The notes beneath the pieces were generated by a model. The model saw nothing but the letters and a program-made list of their open reading frames with translations. It did no database searches and was not told where the DNA came from. Shown here piece after piece: positions 43,610 to 53,031 of a stretch of DNA of 64,000 bases. How positions within the stretch are numbered: the first letter of the stretch is position 1; each line of letters begins with the position of its first letter. The translations under genes were made by a program, and so were the position numbers. Source of the stretch: Lachnospiraceae bacterium (GTDB lineage Bacteria; Bacillota; Clostridia; Lachnospirales; Lachnospiraceae); contig JAFQQI010000052.1 in NCBI GenBank assembly GCA_017411305.1, forward strand, positions 124,001 through 188,000. The letters are read 5' to 3'.

Positions 43610-46457
43610 AGCTTTCCTCAGGGCCCAAATAAGATTCCTTTGGCTGGTTTTGTTCCTGATAGATGATGATTCTTTCCAGAACAAAGCCGGCCTCTAACGC
43701 ACCTATCTTCAGTTTATTTACACCTACTTCAAAAAAGCACTCTGTCTTGGTTTTCCTGATTTGGTTTAACACGCCTTCACACCATACCGGGTCACTGTTT
43801 TCCCCTCCCCGATAGTCTGCATCTAAGATTTCTATGACTTTGCTTTCTTTTGCCGTAAGATGCACCCGCAAAGGTCTTTTATTTTGCAGGGAATTGGTAG
43901 GGCTGCTCCAAAGCTCTGTTACATAGGTTCCGGCTTCCGGTATCACAAAGGAATAGGTAAGCTCCGGCTTTTCCTCCTGTGGCGTAAAATCAGCTGTAGG
44001 CGGGAATACCTTCATCCCGTTTCCGCTTCTTCCGTACTCCGTAAGGTAACAGAAACTGCCCTTTTTCGCATCTTTCTTTTTCGCAAAATGATGTGCATCC
44101 ATTACAAGGACACCCTTTCTTGGTAAAAAGGTTCCTTTCGGCAACGCTTCTGTATCCGTTCTTTTTCCTTTTATGATTACAAATACCCGTGTATCTCCGT
44201 CACTGATTAGCAGCTTGACGCTTTCTTCCTCATAAGTCAGTTTACTTCTGTCACAGGTAACGCTTATCCGGACAAGGGATGTAACCTCTCCTTTCATGGG
44301 AGTCACCCTAAGCCAAATAGGCATTTTTCCTTCTTCTACCGTAATTTCGTAGGAAAGACTTCCCTCTCCGTCATTGGCAATTTCCAGCATGGCTTCCGTT
44401 ACACCTTCATCAAGGAAATCATCCATGATAATACTTCTCGGTGTTCCGTACACCTTCAGATACAATTCTTTCTCATCAGCTCTTGATATGCTCATTCTGG
44501 GCTTATCCACAGGACAAACCATCATACGCACCGGATATCTCCAGCCGTCATCATTCCAGGAGGTAAAGCCAATATGCTTCTCAAGCTCCATGCCCTTCCA
44601 TTTTCCGCCTAAAAAGGCTGCAAATTCTTCACAAAGGCTCTTATCTAAGGCAATGCACTTACTCACAAGCTCCCCATAAGCATTTGCTTCTTTTCGTCCC
44701 TGGGCAGCATAATGGGCATTCTTTCCGGCATAAAGCTGCATCCGAAGCAGATTCAGACTTGCCTTTACCGGATAATACAGCATGCTGTAATAGGCATCTT
44801 TATCTGTTGCAGAAAGAGCCGCAAATATCTCTTCATTAAGTGACCAAAGTATTTCAGCTTTACTTAACATGTTATCTGTTTCCCTGTAATGACAGGGATG
44901 ATAAATGCCTGCATGAAGTGTCTCAGGTCTTCGCATAGCGTTGATTGCTACAAAATCCGTATACAAACGGACACACTTCTTCCAAAGCTCAGAATTTGCT
45001 GCCGGGAAATTCTGTTTTGCCCATGCATATAAATATTCCTTACAGCTGTTAGGGGCAACGCTTCCCCATTTCTCAAAATCATACGCAAGGGCAAGGAAAT
45101 AGCCAAGTGCCACTTCATTTCCCTTTAAATCCCCTACATTTACGACCCATACATCCTTTATTCCATACTCATATGCCTGGGTCATCTGTTCCCAAATTAG
45201 AGAAAGCGGCGTAGAAGGCATCCATTCATAAGACACCGGTCCTCCGTGATAATCCAGATGATAGTACATCCCGAAACCACCCTTATGGGAGCGCATATCC
45301 TTTGTGGGAAGAGTTCTCATATGGCCGAAATTGTCCTCACAAAGCATAAGAATCACGTCCTCAAGTTCATCCCATTCCTTTAAGCCTTCTGTATTCTCAT
45401 CTCCGTAAAAATAAGCCTCTACTTCTTTATACAGTGCCAGAACTCTCGGGACCGCACTCAAGTCCTCATTCACATATTCTTTTATCAGCTTATGCTGATT
45501 TTTGATAACCTCCTTTAGCAGGTCAATATTATCCTTCAGGGTTGCTTCTCTGCCGAGAATGGAGCTGTCACGTTCTCCCCGCATTCCCAGCGTAACCATA
45601 TGCTTGTATTTCCCGCTCCTTGCAAGGCCGTCTGCCCAATAGCGGAGCAGTCCTTCTCTATTGGTATCAAAATTCCACTCATTCCCGTAAGGTGAGTCTT
45701 CTCCTCTTACCAAATCCCACTCCTCACTGGCGCGCAGACAGGGCTCGTGGTGGGAATAAGAAACCGTAATCCCGTAAATATCTGCCAATTCTTCATTTAA
45801 ACTTCCCGGTCCATCCAAAGGAAAGGAAGAAGACCACATGGCAGGCCATAAATAATTACCCTTCATACGAAGCAGGAATTCAAACACATGGTCATACATC
45901 TGTGCCGTAAATCCGCCAAAATGATCAAAGGTCCAGTTGCCAAAGCAAGGCCATTCGTCATTGATAAAGAAGCCTCTGTATTTGACATCAGGTTCCTTAG
46001 ATATCTGCTCAATATCGGCTTTTATTACAATTTCCTCTTTCATTTGCGGTTTTGCATCACCAAAATAACAAAAGGGGGAAACACCTATGTATTCCGATAA
46101 CGCAAACATACCGTAAATGGTTCCCAGCTTATCACTGCCGCAAATTACCAGAGCCTGTTCTACATTTGCAAAAGGTTTTTCTATCAGTCGGATACCGAAC
46201 ACCTCGCGCTTTCCGGCAAGAGCTGACATATCCATTTTACCTGCTTTGCAAAGCTGCTCCAGCAGACTGCTTTGCCCCAAAGTTGCACAAATTACGCACT
46301 GCCCGGATACATCTGTCACAATCGCCGGCAAAGCTCCGCAAACTGCTTCCACATCTTTCGTTACTTTTCCTGCAACTCTCTTCACACCTTCATAAGCACA
46401 TGTTTCTACCACAAACGGCAGTGCCCTCCCGGATGTTGCCAATGTCATCTGTTTCAT
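43596..46457 (-). CDS. GH115 alpha-glucuronidase
   Basis: 953 residues, full-length for GH115, with no signal peptide. The N-terminal region (about 1-140) is a GH20-like auxiliary domain. The catalytic barrel follows, with KYRGFFINDEWPCFGNWTFD (diagnostic, about 155-175), LRMKGNYLWPAMWSSSF, VTLGMRGERDSS, MLCEDNFGHMR and DVWVVNVGDLKGNE in shorter form. Two beta-sandwich C-terminal domains complete it. It removes (4-O-methyl)glucuronic acid from internal or terminal xylose units of glucuronoxylan oligosaccharides. Cytoplasmic location implies the oligosaccharides are imported. It is 39 bp after the SGNH gene and is the last gene of the xylan side-chain cluster. Confidence 0.95.
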   Translation of the reverse strand: MKQMTLATSGRALPFVVETCAYEGVKRVAGKVTKDVEAVCGALPAIVTDVSGQCVICATLGQSSLLEQLCKAGKMDMSALAGKREVFGIRLIEKPFANVEQALVICGSDKLGTIYGMFALSEYIGVSPFCYFGDAKPQMKEEIVIKADIEQISKEPDVKYRGFFINDEWPCFGNWTFDHFGGFTAQMYDHVFEFLLRMKGNYLWPAMWSSSFPLDGPGSLNEELADIYGITVSYSHHEPCLRASEEWDLVRGEDSPYGNEWNFDTNREGLLRYWADGLARSGKYKHMVTLGMRGERDSSILGREATLKDNIDLLKEVIKNQHKLIKEYVNEDLSAVPRVLALYKEVEAYFYGDENTEGLKEWDELEDVILMLCEDNFGHMRTLPTKDMRSHKGGFGMYYHLDYHGGPVSYEWMPSTPLSLIWEQMTQAYEYGIKDVWVVNVGDLKGNEVALGYFLALAYDFEKWGSVAPNSCKEYLYAWAKQNFPAANSELWKKCVRLYTDFVAINAMRRPETLHAGIYHPCHYRETDNMLSKAEILWSLNEEIFAALSATDKDAYYSMLYYPVKASLNLLRMQLYAGKNAHYAAQGRKEANAYGELVSKCIALDKSLCEEFAAFLGGKWKGMELEKHIGFTSWNDDGWRYPVRMMVCPVDKPRMSISRADEKELYLKVYGTPRSIIMDDFLDEGVTEAMLEIANDGEGSLSYEITVEEGKMPIWLRVTPMKGEVTSLVRISVTCDRSKLTYEEESVKLLISDGDTRVFVIIKGKRTDTEALPKGTFLPRKGVLVMDAHHFAKKKDAKKGSFCYLTEYGRSGNGMKVFPPTADFTPQEEKPELTYSFVIPEAGTYVTELWSSPTNSLQNKRPLRVHLTAKESKVIEILDADYRGGENSDPVWCEGVLNQIRKTKTECFFEVGVNKLKIGALEAGFVLERIIIYQEQNQPKESYLGPEESFILW

Positions 46458-46496
46458 ATCTCTTTCCTGCTCTCTTCCAAAGCCTGACCGGCTTTT

Positions 46497-48194
46497 CTAC
46501 TCTACATATCCAAATCCCAATATGGTAAATAATTTATCTTCTTCACCGGGCAGCGGCCAAAGCTCTACCAGATGTTCCTTACTTTCTTCCTCTGAAAAGA
46601 GAATCTGCGCATTGCAATGGGTCCATCCCACCTCTCTGGGATCGGCAACCAATACTTCTTTACCGTCAACACATACGTTTACCTTTGCAGAATTCACATC
46701 CCCGGAATCCTTGCTTACCAGCAAAAGCGCTTTACAGGTAATTTTCATCCGGAAAGGCTCTGTTCCCTGCTTATGCTGCCAGTTATAAGGAAACTGCGGC
46801 GTAGCACTAAAACTTTTATCCATTTCTACCTTCTGCAAATCCGTATCAATCTCACAAAAGCTGCCTACAGAAAGGATAATAGCTTTATCAGTATTCGCTT
46901 TCTTATCCAAAAGCTTTACATTTGTAAAATCAGTTCCGAATACCGGCTCTTTTTCCTGCCACAGCATTGCTTCATCAGCTTCCTGCTTGTCAATCTCCGT
47001 TAGCATATGTATGATACAGTCTGCCATAATTTCATGCCCCATATTGGTGGGGTGATAGGAATCATAGAAAAATTGGCTTTTAGTTAGTACTCTTCCCTCT
47101 CCCGGCTTTTGATAAAACTGAGGAACCACAGCATCAAGGGTACTTACCATAGGAAGCTCGTACCGCTTACCGACAACGCCAAGTCTCTCCTGCAAATTCC
47201 AGTCATTGGCAAACACTGCAAATAAAAGCAATACAGCCGTATGCTCAGATACACCAAGGGCTTTCCTTACCAAGCATTCATAGCAACGCCCCTTGGTTTC
47301 ATCTCCCTCATCATTGACTGCGAATTCAATTACCACCAAATCAGGCGTAACATTGCCGTCTTTTAATACGTCACGTTCAAACCGTATCATTCCAAGCTCA
47401 GAAGGAGTACCTCCCACCCCTGCCTTCACAAAATGCACATTATCGCCACAGCCGAATACCTCACGGAATTTCTCCCATGTTCTATAGGCATAGCATTTGG
47501 TATTTATGGGAATGGCACCTGCTCCTTGGGTTATGGAGCCGCCAATAAAGGCAATGGTAATATCCTCTCCTGCTTTTGCTTTATCCAGAAGCCTTTTGAT
47601 ACGGGCATTGTTGCCTGCCTGCATAAAAGAGCGCTTTATCATCGTCTGATAATCCTCGGATGCCGCATCTATCGCATTGCACTCTTCCTGCTCAGGTGCA
47701 GTAAAGCCCTCCCGTAAATAGAGCTTCACGTCCACAGTCGCAAATTTCCCTGACTTGTCAAATTCAAACCGCATCTGCCCGGGAACGTCATCATCATCTG
47801 ACCATTTGTAATCATCAAACCATAAAATCTGCTCCATACCGTCAGGAATGCAAGAAGCCCTAAGAATCGTTCCCGAGTTATTCGGATCTGTTTTTCCGTA
47901 CATCTGAAATACAAAGTCTATGGGCTGCTCTCTATCCTCCGCTTCCACGGTTACTCCTATACCTGCAACCATATTTTGAAAGCCTTCTGCATTTTTCAGG
48001 TTTGTAAGCATCGCTTCATCGGTAATGTTTCCTACCATCTGTGCAAAAGTAGTAAGACGCACATCATTTAAATAAATAAACTGAATCCCCCTGCCATCAG
48101 GCTGGGGATTTCCTGCCACTTCCTTCTGTCTGCAAATATAAAAGCTGCTTCCCTTTGCAGTGGGATCTTTCGGTGCCTTAGGTCCTGCCATCAT
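46497..48194 (-). CDS. SGNH-type carbohydrate esterase with N- and C-terminal beta domains
   Basis: 565 residues, no signal peptide. The central SGNH hydrolase domain (about 205-395) has block I FIGGSITQG with nucleophile Ser220, block II AGVGGTPSELG, block III VIEFAVNDEG, and block V with Asp378/His381 in YDSYHPTNMGH. An N-terminal carbohydrate-binding-like beta domain (about 15-165) and a C-terminal one (about 430-565) flank it. By context it is an acetyl-xylan-oligosaccharide esterase acting on imported substrates. It is 15 bp after the CE1-like esterase gene and immediately upstream of GH115. Confidence 0.88.
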   Translation of the reverse strand: MMAGPKAPKDPTAKGSSFYICRQKEVAGNPQPDGRGIQFIYLNDVRLTTFAQMVGNITDEAMLTNLKNAEGFQNMVAGIGVTVEAEDREQPIDFVFQMYGKTDPNNSGTILRASCIPDGMEQILWFDDYKWSDDDDVPGQMRFEFDKSGKFATVDVKLYLREGFTAPEQEECNAIDAASEDYQTMIKRSFMQAGNNARIKRLLDKAKAGEDITIAFIGGSITQGAGAIPINTKCYAYRTWEKFREVFGCGDNVHFVKAGVGGTPSELGMIRFERDVLKDGNVTPDLVVIEFAVNDEGDETKGRCYECLVRKALGVSEHTAVLLLFAVFANDWNLQERLGVVGKRYELPMVSTLDAVVPQFYQKPGEGRVLTKSQFFYDSYHPTNMGHEIMADCIIHMLTEIDKQEADEAMLWQEKEPVFGTDFTNVKLLDKKANTDKAIILSVGSFCEIDTDLQKVEMDKSFSATPQFPYNWQHKQGTEPFRMKITCKALLLVSKDSGDVNSAKVNVCVDGKEVLVADPREVGWTHCNAQILFSEEESKEHLVELWPLPGEEDKLFTILGFGYVE

Positions 48195-48209
48195 CTCTTC
48201 CCCCTTATT

Positions 48210-48980
48210 CTAAGAAAATAACCACTCTGCAGATTTTCTGAAATATTCATTCCAGAAAACCATATCATGAATTCCCACGCTTTCAAAATAGCGGTGTTCT
48301 ACCCTCTGTGCTTCCAAAAAGTTGTGGAATTCTCTGTTTTTTTCAAGTAAAAAATCCTCTGTGCCGCATGCCATATAGATTTCAGGTAGCTTCTTCTGCT
48401 CTTTTTGAAGTTGCATAATCAGGGCTTCCGGGTTATTGGCGCTATCCTTTACAACAGATAAATCACCGAACTGTCTTGCATAATATTCATAATTCGCCAC
48501 TGCATTTCCTACTCCGTTTTCCATTTTGGAAAGCTCATTTACGATGAGCGCTGAAGAAAGTGCTACGATTTTTCCGAAGTTTTCCGGATAAGCAAGTCCT
48601 GTATGCAGCGCACCAAAACCGCCCATGGAAAGACCGCAAATAAAGGTATCTTCCTTTGTCATGGCCAACTGAAAGGTTTTTCTTATGTAAGCAATCAGCT
48701 CTTCTCCTACATAGGTACAATATTTGGCACCTGTTGCCTCCGCATCCAGATAGAAAGAGTTCTCACCGTTCGGCATTACCATTGCAAAATGATACTGCTC
48801 CGCCAAATCCGTAAAACTCCAGAAATCTTCTGCACAGCCGGTATACCCGTGAAGATAAAAAACGGTTTTCATTTTCCGTTCTTTTTCTTCCTCTCCCCTC
48901 GGATCATTGGGAATAAACATATTAAAGGATACATTCCTGCATAGGGAATGGGAATAAAAGTTAATCTGAAATCTTGCCAT
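48210..48980 (-). CDS. Esterase D/CE1-like alpha/beta hydrolase
   Basis: 256 residues, no signal peptide. Ser118 is in ICGLSMGGFGALHTG, Asp209 in CGTEDF and His238 in GIHDM, the usual triad; oxyanion sequence YLHGYTGCAEDFW lies near 42-54. The fold matches S-formylglutathione hydrolase/feruloyl esterase (CE1-like) proteins. In this gene cluster it most likely removes acetyl or feruloyl groups from xylo-oligosaccharides; a general esterase role is possible. It sits between the GH43 and SGNH genes, all on the minus strand. Confidence 0.9.
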   Translation of the reverse strand: MARFQINFYSHSLCRNVSFNMFIPNDPRGEEEKERKMKTVFYLHGYTGCAEDFWSFTDLAEQYHFAMVMPNGENSFYLDAEATGAKYCTYVGEELIAYIRKTFQLAMTKEDTFICGLSMGGFGALHTGLAYPENFGKIVALSSALIVNELSKMENGVGNAVANYEYYARQFGDLSVVKDSANNPEALIMQLQKEQKKLPEIYMACGTEDFLLEKNREFHNFLEAQRVEHRYFESVGIHDMVFWNEYFRKSAEWLFS

Positions 48981-49055
48981 TTGGTTTGTCTTCCTTCCTA
49001 TTTACACATTGTATTACTGTTATCCTCTTAAGCATCACTGCTTCTATCTCTCACT

Positions 49056-50459
49056 TTATCCGCAAATCAGCTCAAAGGATTTCAGGGATGGTGTATCATG
49101 ACCTCTGTAAGTAATATAGATTGCCTGCTTACCGTCAGGGATATTAATATCGGATTCGTAGGACTCCCAAACATTAGAGTTCTTTACTTTCATGGATGCA
49201 AGAACCTCTCCGTTCCATTTGGTTTTCACTTCAAATACACCATTTGCATACCCACGTACCCAAATACGAATTTTCTTTACATTTTTGCAGTCAAAGTACT
49301 TAAATCCGGCTGTAGTCGTATCCTTCATATTGCCGATAAAACCGGGATTCTCATCACCATCTCTGCCATCCTGCATGATTTTAGGATACTTATCTCCCGC
49401 CACATATAAATCGGGAGTATCCATAAACAGATTACATGCGATATAGGCAGGGTATTCTCCTTCTCCGGGAAGGGGACCTCCGTTTAGTCCGCAAGAGGTC
49501 AGTTCCGCCTGCGGAATACTTCCATCCGGCAATATGCTTATCTCTTCTGCGCAGCCCTGTCTGCTAAACCAGGTACCGTTGGTCTGTCTGTGATAAAAGA
49601 TATACCATTTATCTAAAATTTTTACGATGCTTCCGTGATTGTTTCCGCCGTAAGCCGCAGGCATATCTGCGGGCTTGTAGGTATCAATATGTAAATCGCA
49701 GTTGCTTACAAGTACACCGCCGTACCGAAAGCCCTCCGTAGGAGACTTACTTGTGGCATAACACAATTCATGCATGACCTCTGAGGAATAAACAAAATAA
49801 TAGGTATCCCCACATTTGCGGATGGAAGGTGCCTCAAAAAAGGCATGCTTTTCATACTCCGTACCGGCGCTGTACTCACAACCCGGAACAATAAACTTAG
49901 GTGACTCTTTGATGGTAAGCATATCTTCTTCCAAAACAGTTACCATGGCTCCTGTTCTGGACTTGTCCCCATGACCGCAAAAACCGGTGTACAAATATGT
50001 ATTGTCTCCTTCGGTCAATACGCCGGGGTCAAATTGGGGCTCATCCCCTTCTCTTTCTCCCAGCTTGGTTCCGTCGGCATAATGTACATATCCGTAGAAC
50101 TCATATTTTCCGGCAGGCGTGTCACAAACTGCTACGGATACAATAGATACGTGATCAAGTACATAATATAAATAATATCTGCCATCAGGCCCTACTGTTA
50201 CGTCAGGTGCGTACAGACACATCTTTCCTTCTTTGTTTAATGGATCTGCTGTTTTAGGATAAATGACACCTTCATAACGCCAATCCCCCAAATCATCTAC
50301 CGGTGCAGACCAGCAGACATAATCCCCAAGGCAAAATACATGCCCGTTATAAAAATCATGGGAACCGTACACATAGACTCTGTCCCCGAATACATAAGGT
50401 TCGCCGTCAGGAATGTATTCCCATGACGGTAAATAAGGATTCAGTGCTGCTTTTTTCAT
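49056..50459 (-). CDS. GH43 family glycosidase with C-terminal carbohydrate-binding-like domain
   Basis: 467 residues from the ATG at 50459 (GGGG 6 nt upstream; ATG at 50519 lacks a site). The five-bladed propeller starts with the base Asp18 in YIPDGEPYVFGDRVYVYGSHD-like sequence; the transition-state Asp is in YAPDVTVGPDGRYYLYY and the acid Glu in HAFFEAPSIRKCGDTYYF. The C-terminal domain (about 330-467, ending WESYESDINIPDGKQAIYIT) looks like a CBM6-type beta sandwich. No signal peptide. Function is beta-xylosidase or arabinofuranosidase on imported oligosaccharides, fitting the esterase and GH115 downstream. First gene of the cluster. Confidence 0.93.
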   Translation of the reverse strand: MKKAALNPYLPSWEYIPDGEPYVFGDRVYVYGSHDFYNGHVFCLGDYVCWSAPVDDLGDWRYEGVIYPKTADPLNKEGKMCLYAPDVTVGPDGRYYLYYVLDHVSIVSVAVCDTPAGKYEFYGYVHYADGTKLGEREGDEPQFDPGVLTEGDNTYLYTGFCGHGDKSRTGAMVTVLEEDMLTIKESPKFIVPGCEYSAGTEYEKHAFFEAPSIRKCGDTYYFVYSSEVMHELCYATSKSPTEGFRYGGVLVSNCDLHIDTYKPADMPAAYGGNNHGSIVKILDKWYIFYHRQTNGTWFSRQGCAEEISILPDGSIPQAELTSCGLNGGPLPGEGEYPAYIACNLFMDTPDLYVAGDKYPKIMQDGRDGDENPGFIGNMKDTTTAGFKYFDCKNVKKIRIWVRGYANGVFEVKTKWNGEVLASMKVKNSNVWESYESDINIPDGKQAIYITYRGHDTPSLKSFELICG

Positions 50460-50549
50460 TATCAACCCCAACCTTTCCGGCCTCTGCAACGTTTTGGTCG
50501 CAGGCATCCTTTTTGTCAATATAATGCTCCGTACATTTCTTTGTCTCTA

Positions 50550-50578
50550 ATTGTAAAGCTTTCTTCCAAACATGTAAA
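50550..50578 (-). promoter_or_regulatory. Probable promoter of the xylan side-chain cluster
   Basis: Minus strand: TTTACA (50573-50578), 17-bp spacer, TACAAT (50550-50555), 90 bp before the GH43 ATG. A short inverted repeat TGCAAC-n6-GTCGCA (50485-50502) in the leader might be a repressor site, but it does not match the cre consensus. Confidence 0.6.
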
Positions 50579-50674
50579 TAGCCTAAAAGACTTGAACAAT
50601 CAGCCGCCTTCCTATAGAATATATTTATCTTAGCAATTTTCAATCGGATTCTTATACAAAGGAGTTCATAAGTC

Positions 50675-51898
50675 ATGGATAAACTAGCAGTACGTAAGCC
50701 AAAATATGTATTTATCATCGGAATTATCTGGATTGTACTTTCTGTCGGAGGCTGGATTTTTGCCGGTTGCTATGAGCTCTCCCACGATAACTATGCTCCA
50801 ACCTTTCTTACGTATGGCGTTTTATTCAGTCTGTTTATTTTAATCGGAATTCTTATCGTTGTCGATTATTTCCGCACCAAATTGGTATTATACAATTCGT
50901 ATATTTGTTATACACCCGTCCTTGGCAAGACGAAGCAGTTCTTTTATACCGAAATCCATGTTGTAAAACAAACTCCTGCGGGACAATACTACTTTTATTC
51001 TGCCGGCGGCGAGGAGCTTGCTGTTTTGGAAAAAAGGATGCAAAATCTCACACCGGCAGTTGCCTACCTAAAAGAACGTGGAGTTCTCTTTGAGAAGCCG
51101 AAATTGCCGGAACCCGTAAAAGAATCTCCTGAGAAAAAAGAAAAAGCTTTGAAAGCAGAGCAAAAAGCACTTGCACTCCGAGAAGCTGAAAACAAATATA
51201 TCTCTTCCAGATGGACACTTCCTCAAATCGAAAGAAACCGTAAAGTAGCCAAAATACTTTATGGAATTCTCCTAATACTTACTGTTATCGGAATTGTGCT
51301 TCTCTTTCTACATCCCAACTACGGAATGGGAATACTCATGTGCGTATGTTTTATCAGCTATATATTGTACTTAATTTATTATCCTAAAATGGTTTTCATA
51401 GAGTTTGAAACCAACAAAAAGCTGGACAAATATCATATTCCTTTTCCCAGTCTGGCTGCCTGCTTCTCTCTGTGGTTTCTTATGACATATGAGGATATTT
51501 TTAACATAACACCTATATTGTTTATTTTTGTACTTACTGCCATTTTACTCGTTCCATATTTTTTAGTATTACTGATAAGGCGAAAACGTGAACCTATTGG
51601 TAAGATTTTGTGCGTTATGCTTTTGGTTTGGGTGCTTTCTTTAACCGTTTCACCGGCAATTCAGGTTCTTACCACTGTTGGTGACGCAGCATATACGCAG
51701 GTTTTGGTTCTTGAAAAAGATATCACAGCTTCCATCAAACGAGGGATTGACTATTGCTTTTATGTAGAATTTCCTGACGGAACCCATGAAGATATGCATG
51801 TTTCTCACTCTGCATATAAACATACTCAAGAAAATGAATTTGCTACTCTCTGTACACGAAAGAGCATTTTTGGCATAGAATGGTATGAAATATATTAA
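50675..51898 (+). CDS. Multi-pass membrane protein of unknown function
   Basis: 407 residues, start supported by AAAGGAG. Two N-terminal membrane segments (about 10-31 and 44-65) lead into a cytoplasmic PH-like stretch (LVLYNSYICYTPVLGKTKQF), followed by a charged, coiled-coil-like linker (about 140-180, Lys/Glu rich). Three or four more membrane segments (about 195-305) and a C-terminal extracellular-looking beta domain (EFPDGTHEDMHVSHSAY) follow. Function not recognised. It is divergent to the GH43 cluster and convergent with etfA, sharing a bidirectional terminator. Confidence 0.8.
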   Translation: MDKLAVRKPKYVFIIGIIWIVLSVGGWIFAGCYELSHDNYAPTFLTYGVLFSLFILIGILIVVDYFRTKLVLYNSYICYTPVLGKTKQFFYTEIHVVKQTPAGQYYFYSAGGEELAVLEKRMQNLTPAVAYLKERGVLFEKPKLPEPVKESPEKKEKALKAEQKALALREAENKYISSRWTLPQIERNRKVAKILYGILLILTVIGIVLLFLHPNYGMGILMCVCFISYILYLIYYPKMVFIEFETNKKLDKYHIPFPSLAACFSLWFLMTYEDIFNITPILFIFVLTAILLVPYFLVLLIRRKREPIGKILCVMLLVWVLSLTVSPAIQVLTTVGDAAYTQVLVLEKDITASIKRGIDYCFYVEFPDGTHEDMHVSHSAYKHTQENEFATLCTRKSIFGIEWYEIY

Positions 51899-51906
51899 AA
51901 CAAACA

Positions 51907-51934
51907 AGCCGGTTTGGAATTTTCCAAACCGGCT
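51907..51934. terminator. Bidirectional terminator between the membrane protein and etfA
   Basis: Perfect 13-bp stem AGCCGGTTTGGAA / TTCCAAACCGGCT with a 2-nt loop; TGTTTTATTG follows on the plus strand and TTGTTTG on the minus strand. It serves both converging genes. Confidence 0.92.
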
Positions 51935-51961
51935 GTTTTATTGCATATTATAAATCACTTC

Positions 51962-53005
51962 TTATTTTGCAGCCATTTCTGCCTTTAAGCTTTCTGTTAA
52001 AGCAGGAACAATCTTGTTTAAGTCACCAACAATACCGTAATCAGCTACTTCAAAGATAGGAGCTGTTTCGTCTTTGTTGATAGCAATGATGATGTCTGCT
52101 TCTTCCATACCTGCAACGTGCTGGATAGCACCTGAGATACCGATTGCGAAGTATACGTTAGGACGAACTGTCTTACCTGTCTGTCCAACCTGTAAGTCTT
52201 TGGACTTCCAGCCTGCGTCTACTACTGCACGGGAGCAGCTTACTGTTCCGCCAAGTACTTCTGCAAGGTCTTCGAGAATCTTGAAGTTTTCTGCGCATCC
52301 TACACCACGTCCGCCGGATACAAGAATCTTAGCATCCATGATATCCGCTACGTCAGAAACTGCCTTAACAACTTCTAAGATTTCTACATACTTATTATCG
52401 GGTGTAAATCCGGGATTGTATTCTACAACAACAGCCTTCTTGCCTGCTTCCTTAGGTGCTTTCTGCATAACACCGGGACGTACGGTAGCCATCTGAGGAC
52501 GGAAAGCGGGACAAGCGATTGTAGCGATTGTGTTACCACCAAACGCAGGACGTGTCATGAGCAGCTGGTTGTGAAGCTGTTCCTTGCCGGGAATGGGGTT
52601 AATCGGGAAATCACCGATTTCAAGCTGTGTACAGTCTGCTGTTAAACCTGTGTGGATTCTTGCAGATACTCTGGGGCCTAAGTCACGGCCGATAGCTGTA
52701 GCACCTACGAGAACGATTTCAGGCTTAAATTCATTAATAACAGATGCAAGAGCATGTGTATAAGGCTCTGTTCTGTATTCCTTTAATTCGGGGTCATCTA
52801 CTACGATAACCTTATCAGCACCGTACTCAGCAAGTTCATCAGCAAGTGCTTTAACATCACTACCGATTAATACTGCTGTTACTTCTGTGCCTAAGTCTTT
52901 GGCAAGGTCTTTACCTTTGCCGATTAATTCTAAAGCGATTCCGCTAATTACGTTGTCTACCTGCTGAGCGTAGACAAATACGCCCTTATAATCCTGAATA
53001 TTCAT
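51962..53005 (-). CDS. etfA: Electron transfer flavoprotein subunit alpha (butyrate pathway)
   Basis: 347 residues. N-terminal alpha/beta ETF fold begins VFVYAQQVDNVISGIALELI; the C-terminal FAD-binding domain has LVSGGRGVGCAENF, GWKSKDLQVGQTGKTVRP and the conserved VYFAIGISGAIQHVAGM in shorter form. With EtfB and Bcd it forms the flavin-based electron-bifurcating complex that couples crotonyl-CoA reduction by NADH to ferredoxin reduction. Final gene of the six-gene operon, 26 bp after etfB. GGAGG precedes the ATG. Confidence 0.97.
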   Translation of the reverse strand: MNIQDYKGVFVYAQQVDNVISGIALELIGKGKDLAKDLGTEVTAVLIGSDVKALADELAEYGADKVIVVDDPELKEYRTEPYTHALASVINEFKPEIVLVGATAIGRDLGPRVSARIHTGLTADCTQLEIGDFPINPIPGKEQLHNQLLMTRPAFGGNTIATIACPAFRPQMATVRPGVMQKAPKEAGKKAVVVEYNPGFTPDNKYVEILEVVKAVSDVADIMDAKILVSGGRGVGCAENFKILEDLAEVLGGTVSCSRAVVDAGWKSKDLQVGQTGKTVRPNVYFAIGISGAIQHVAGMEEADIIIAINKDETAPIFEVADYGIVGDLNKIVPALTESLKAEMAAK

Positions 53006-53031
53006 TTTGAACCTCCAATATCTTTATCTGA

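Noticed and set aside
50485-50502. cre (CcpA) site in the GH43 leader
   Set aside because: The palindrome TGCAAC-n6-GTCGCA lacks the central CG and spacing of cre sites.
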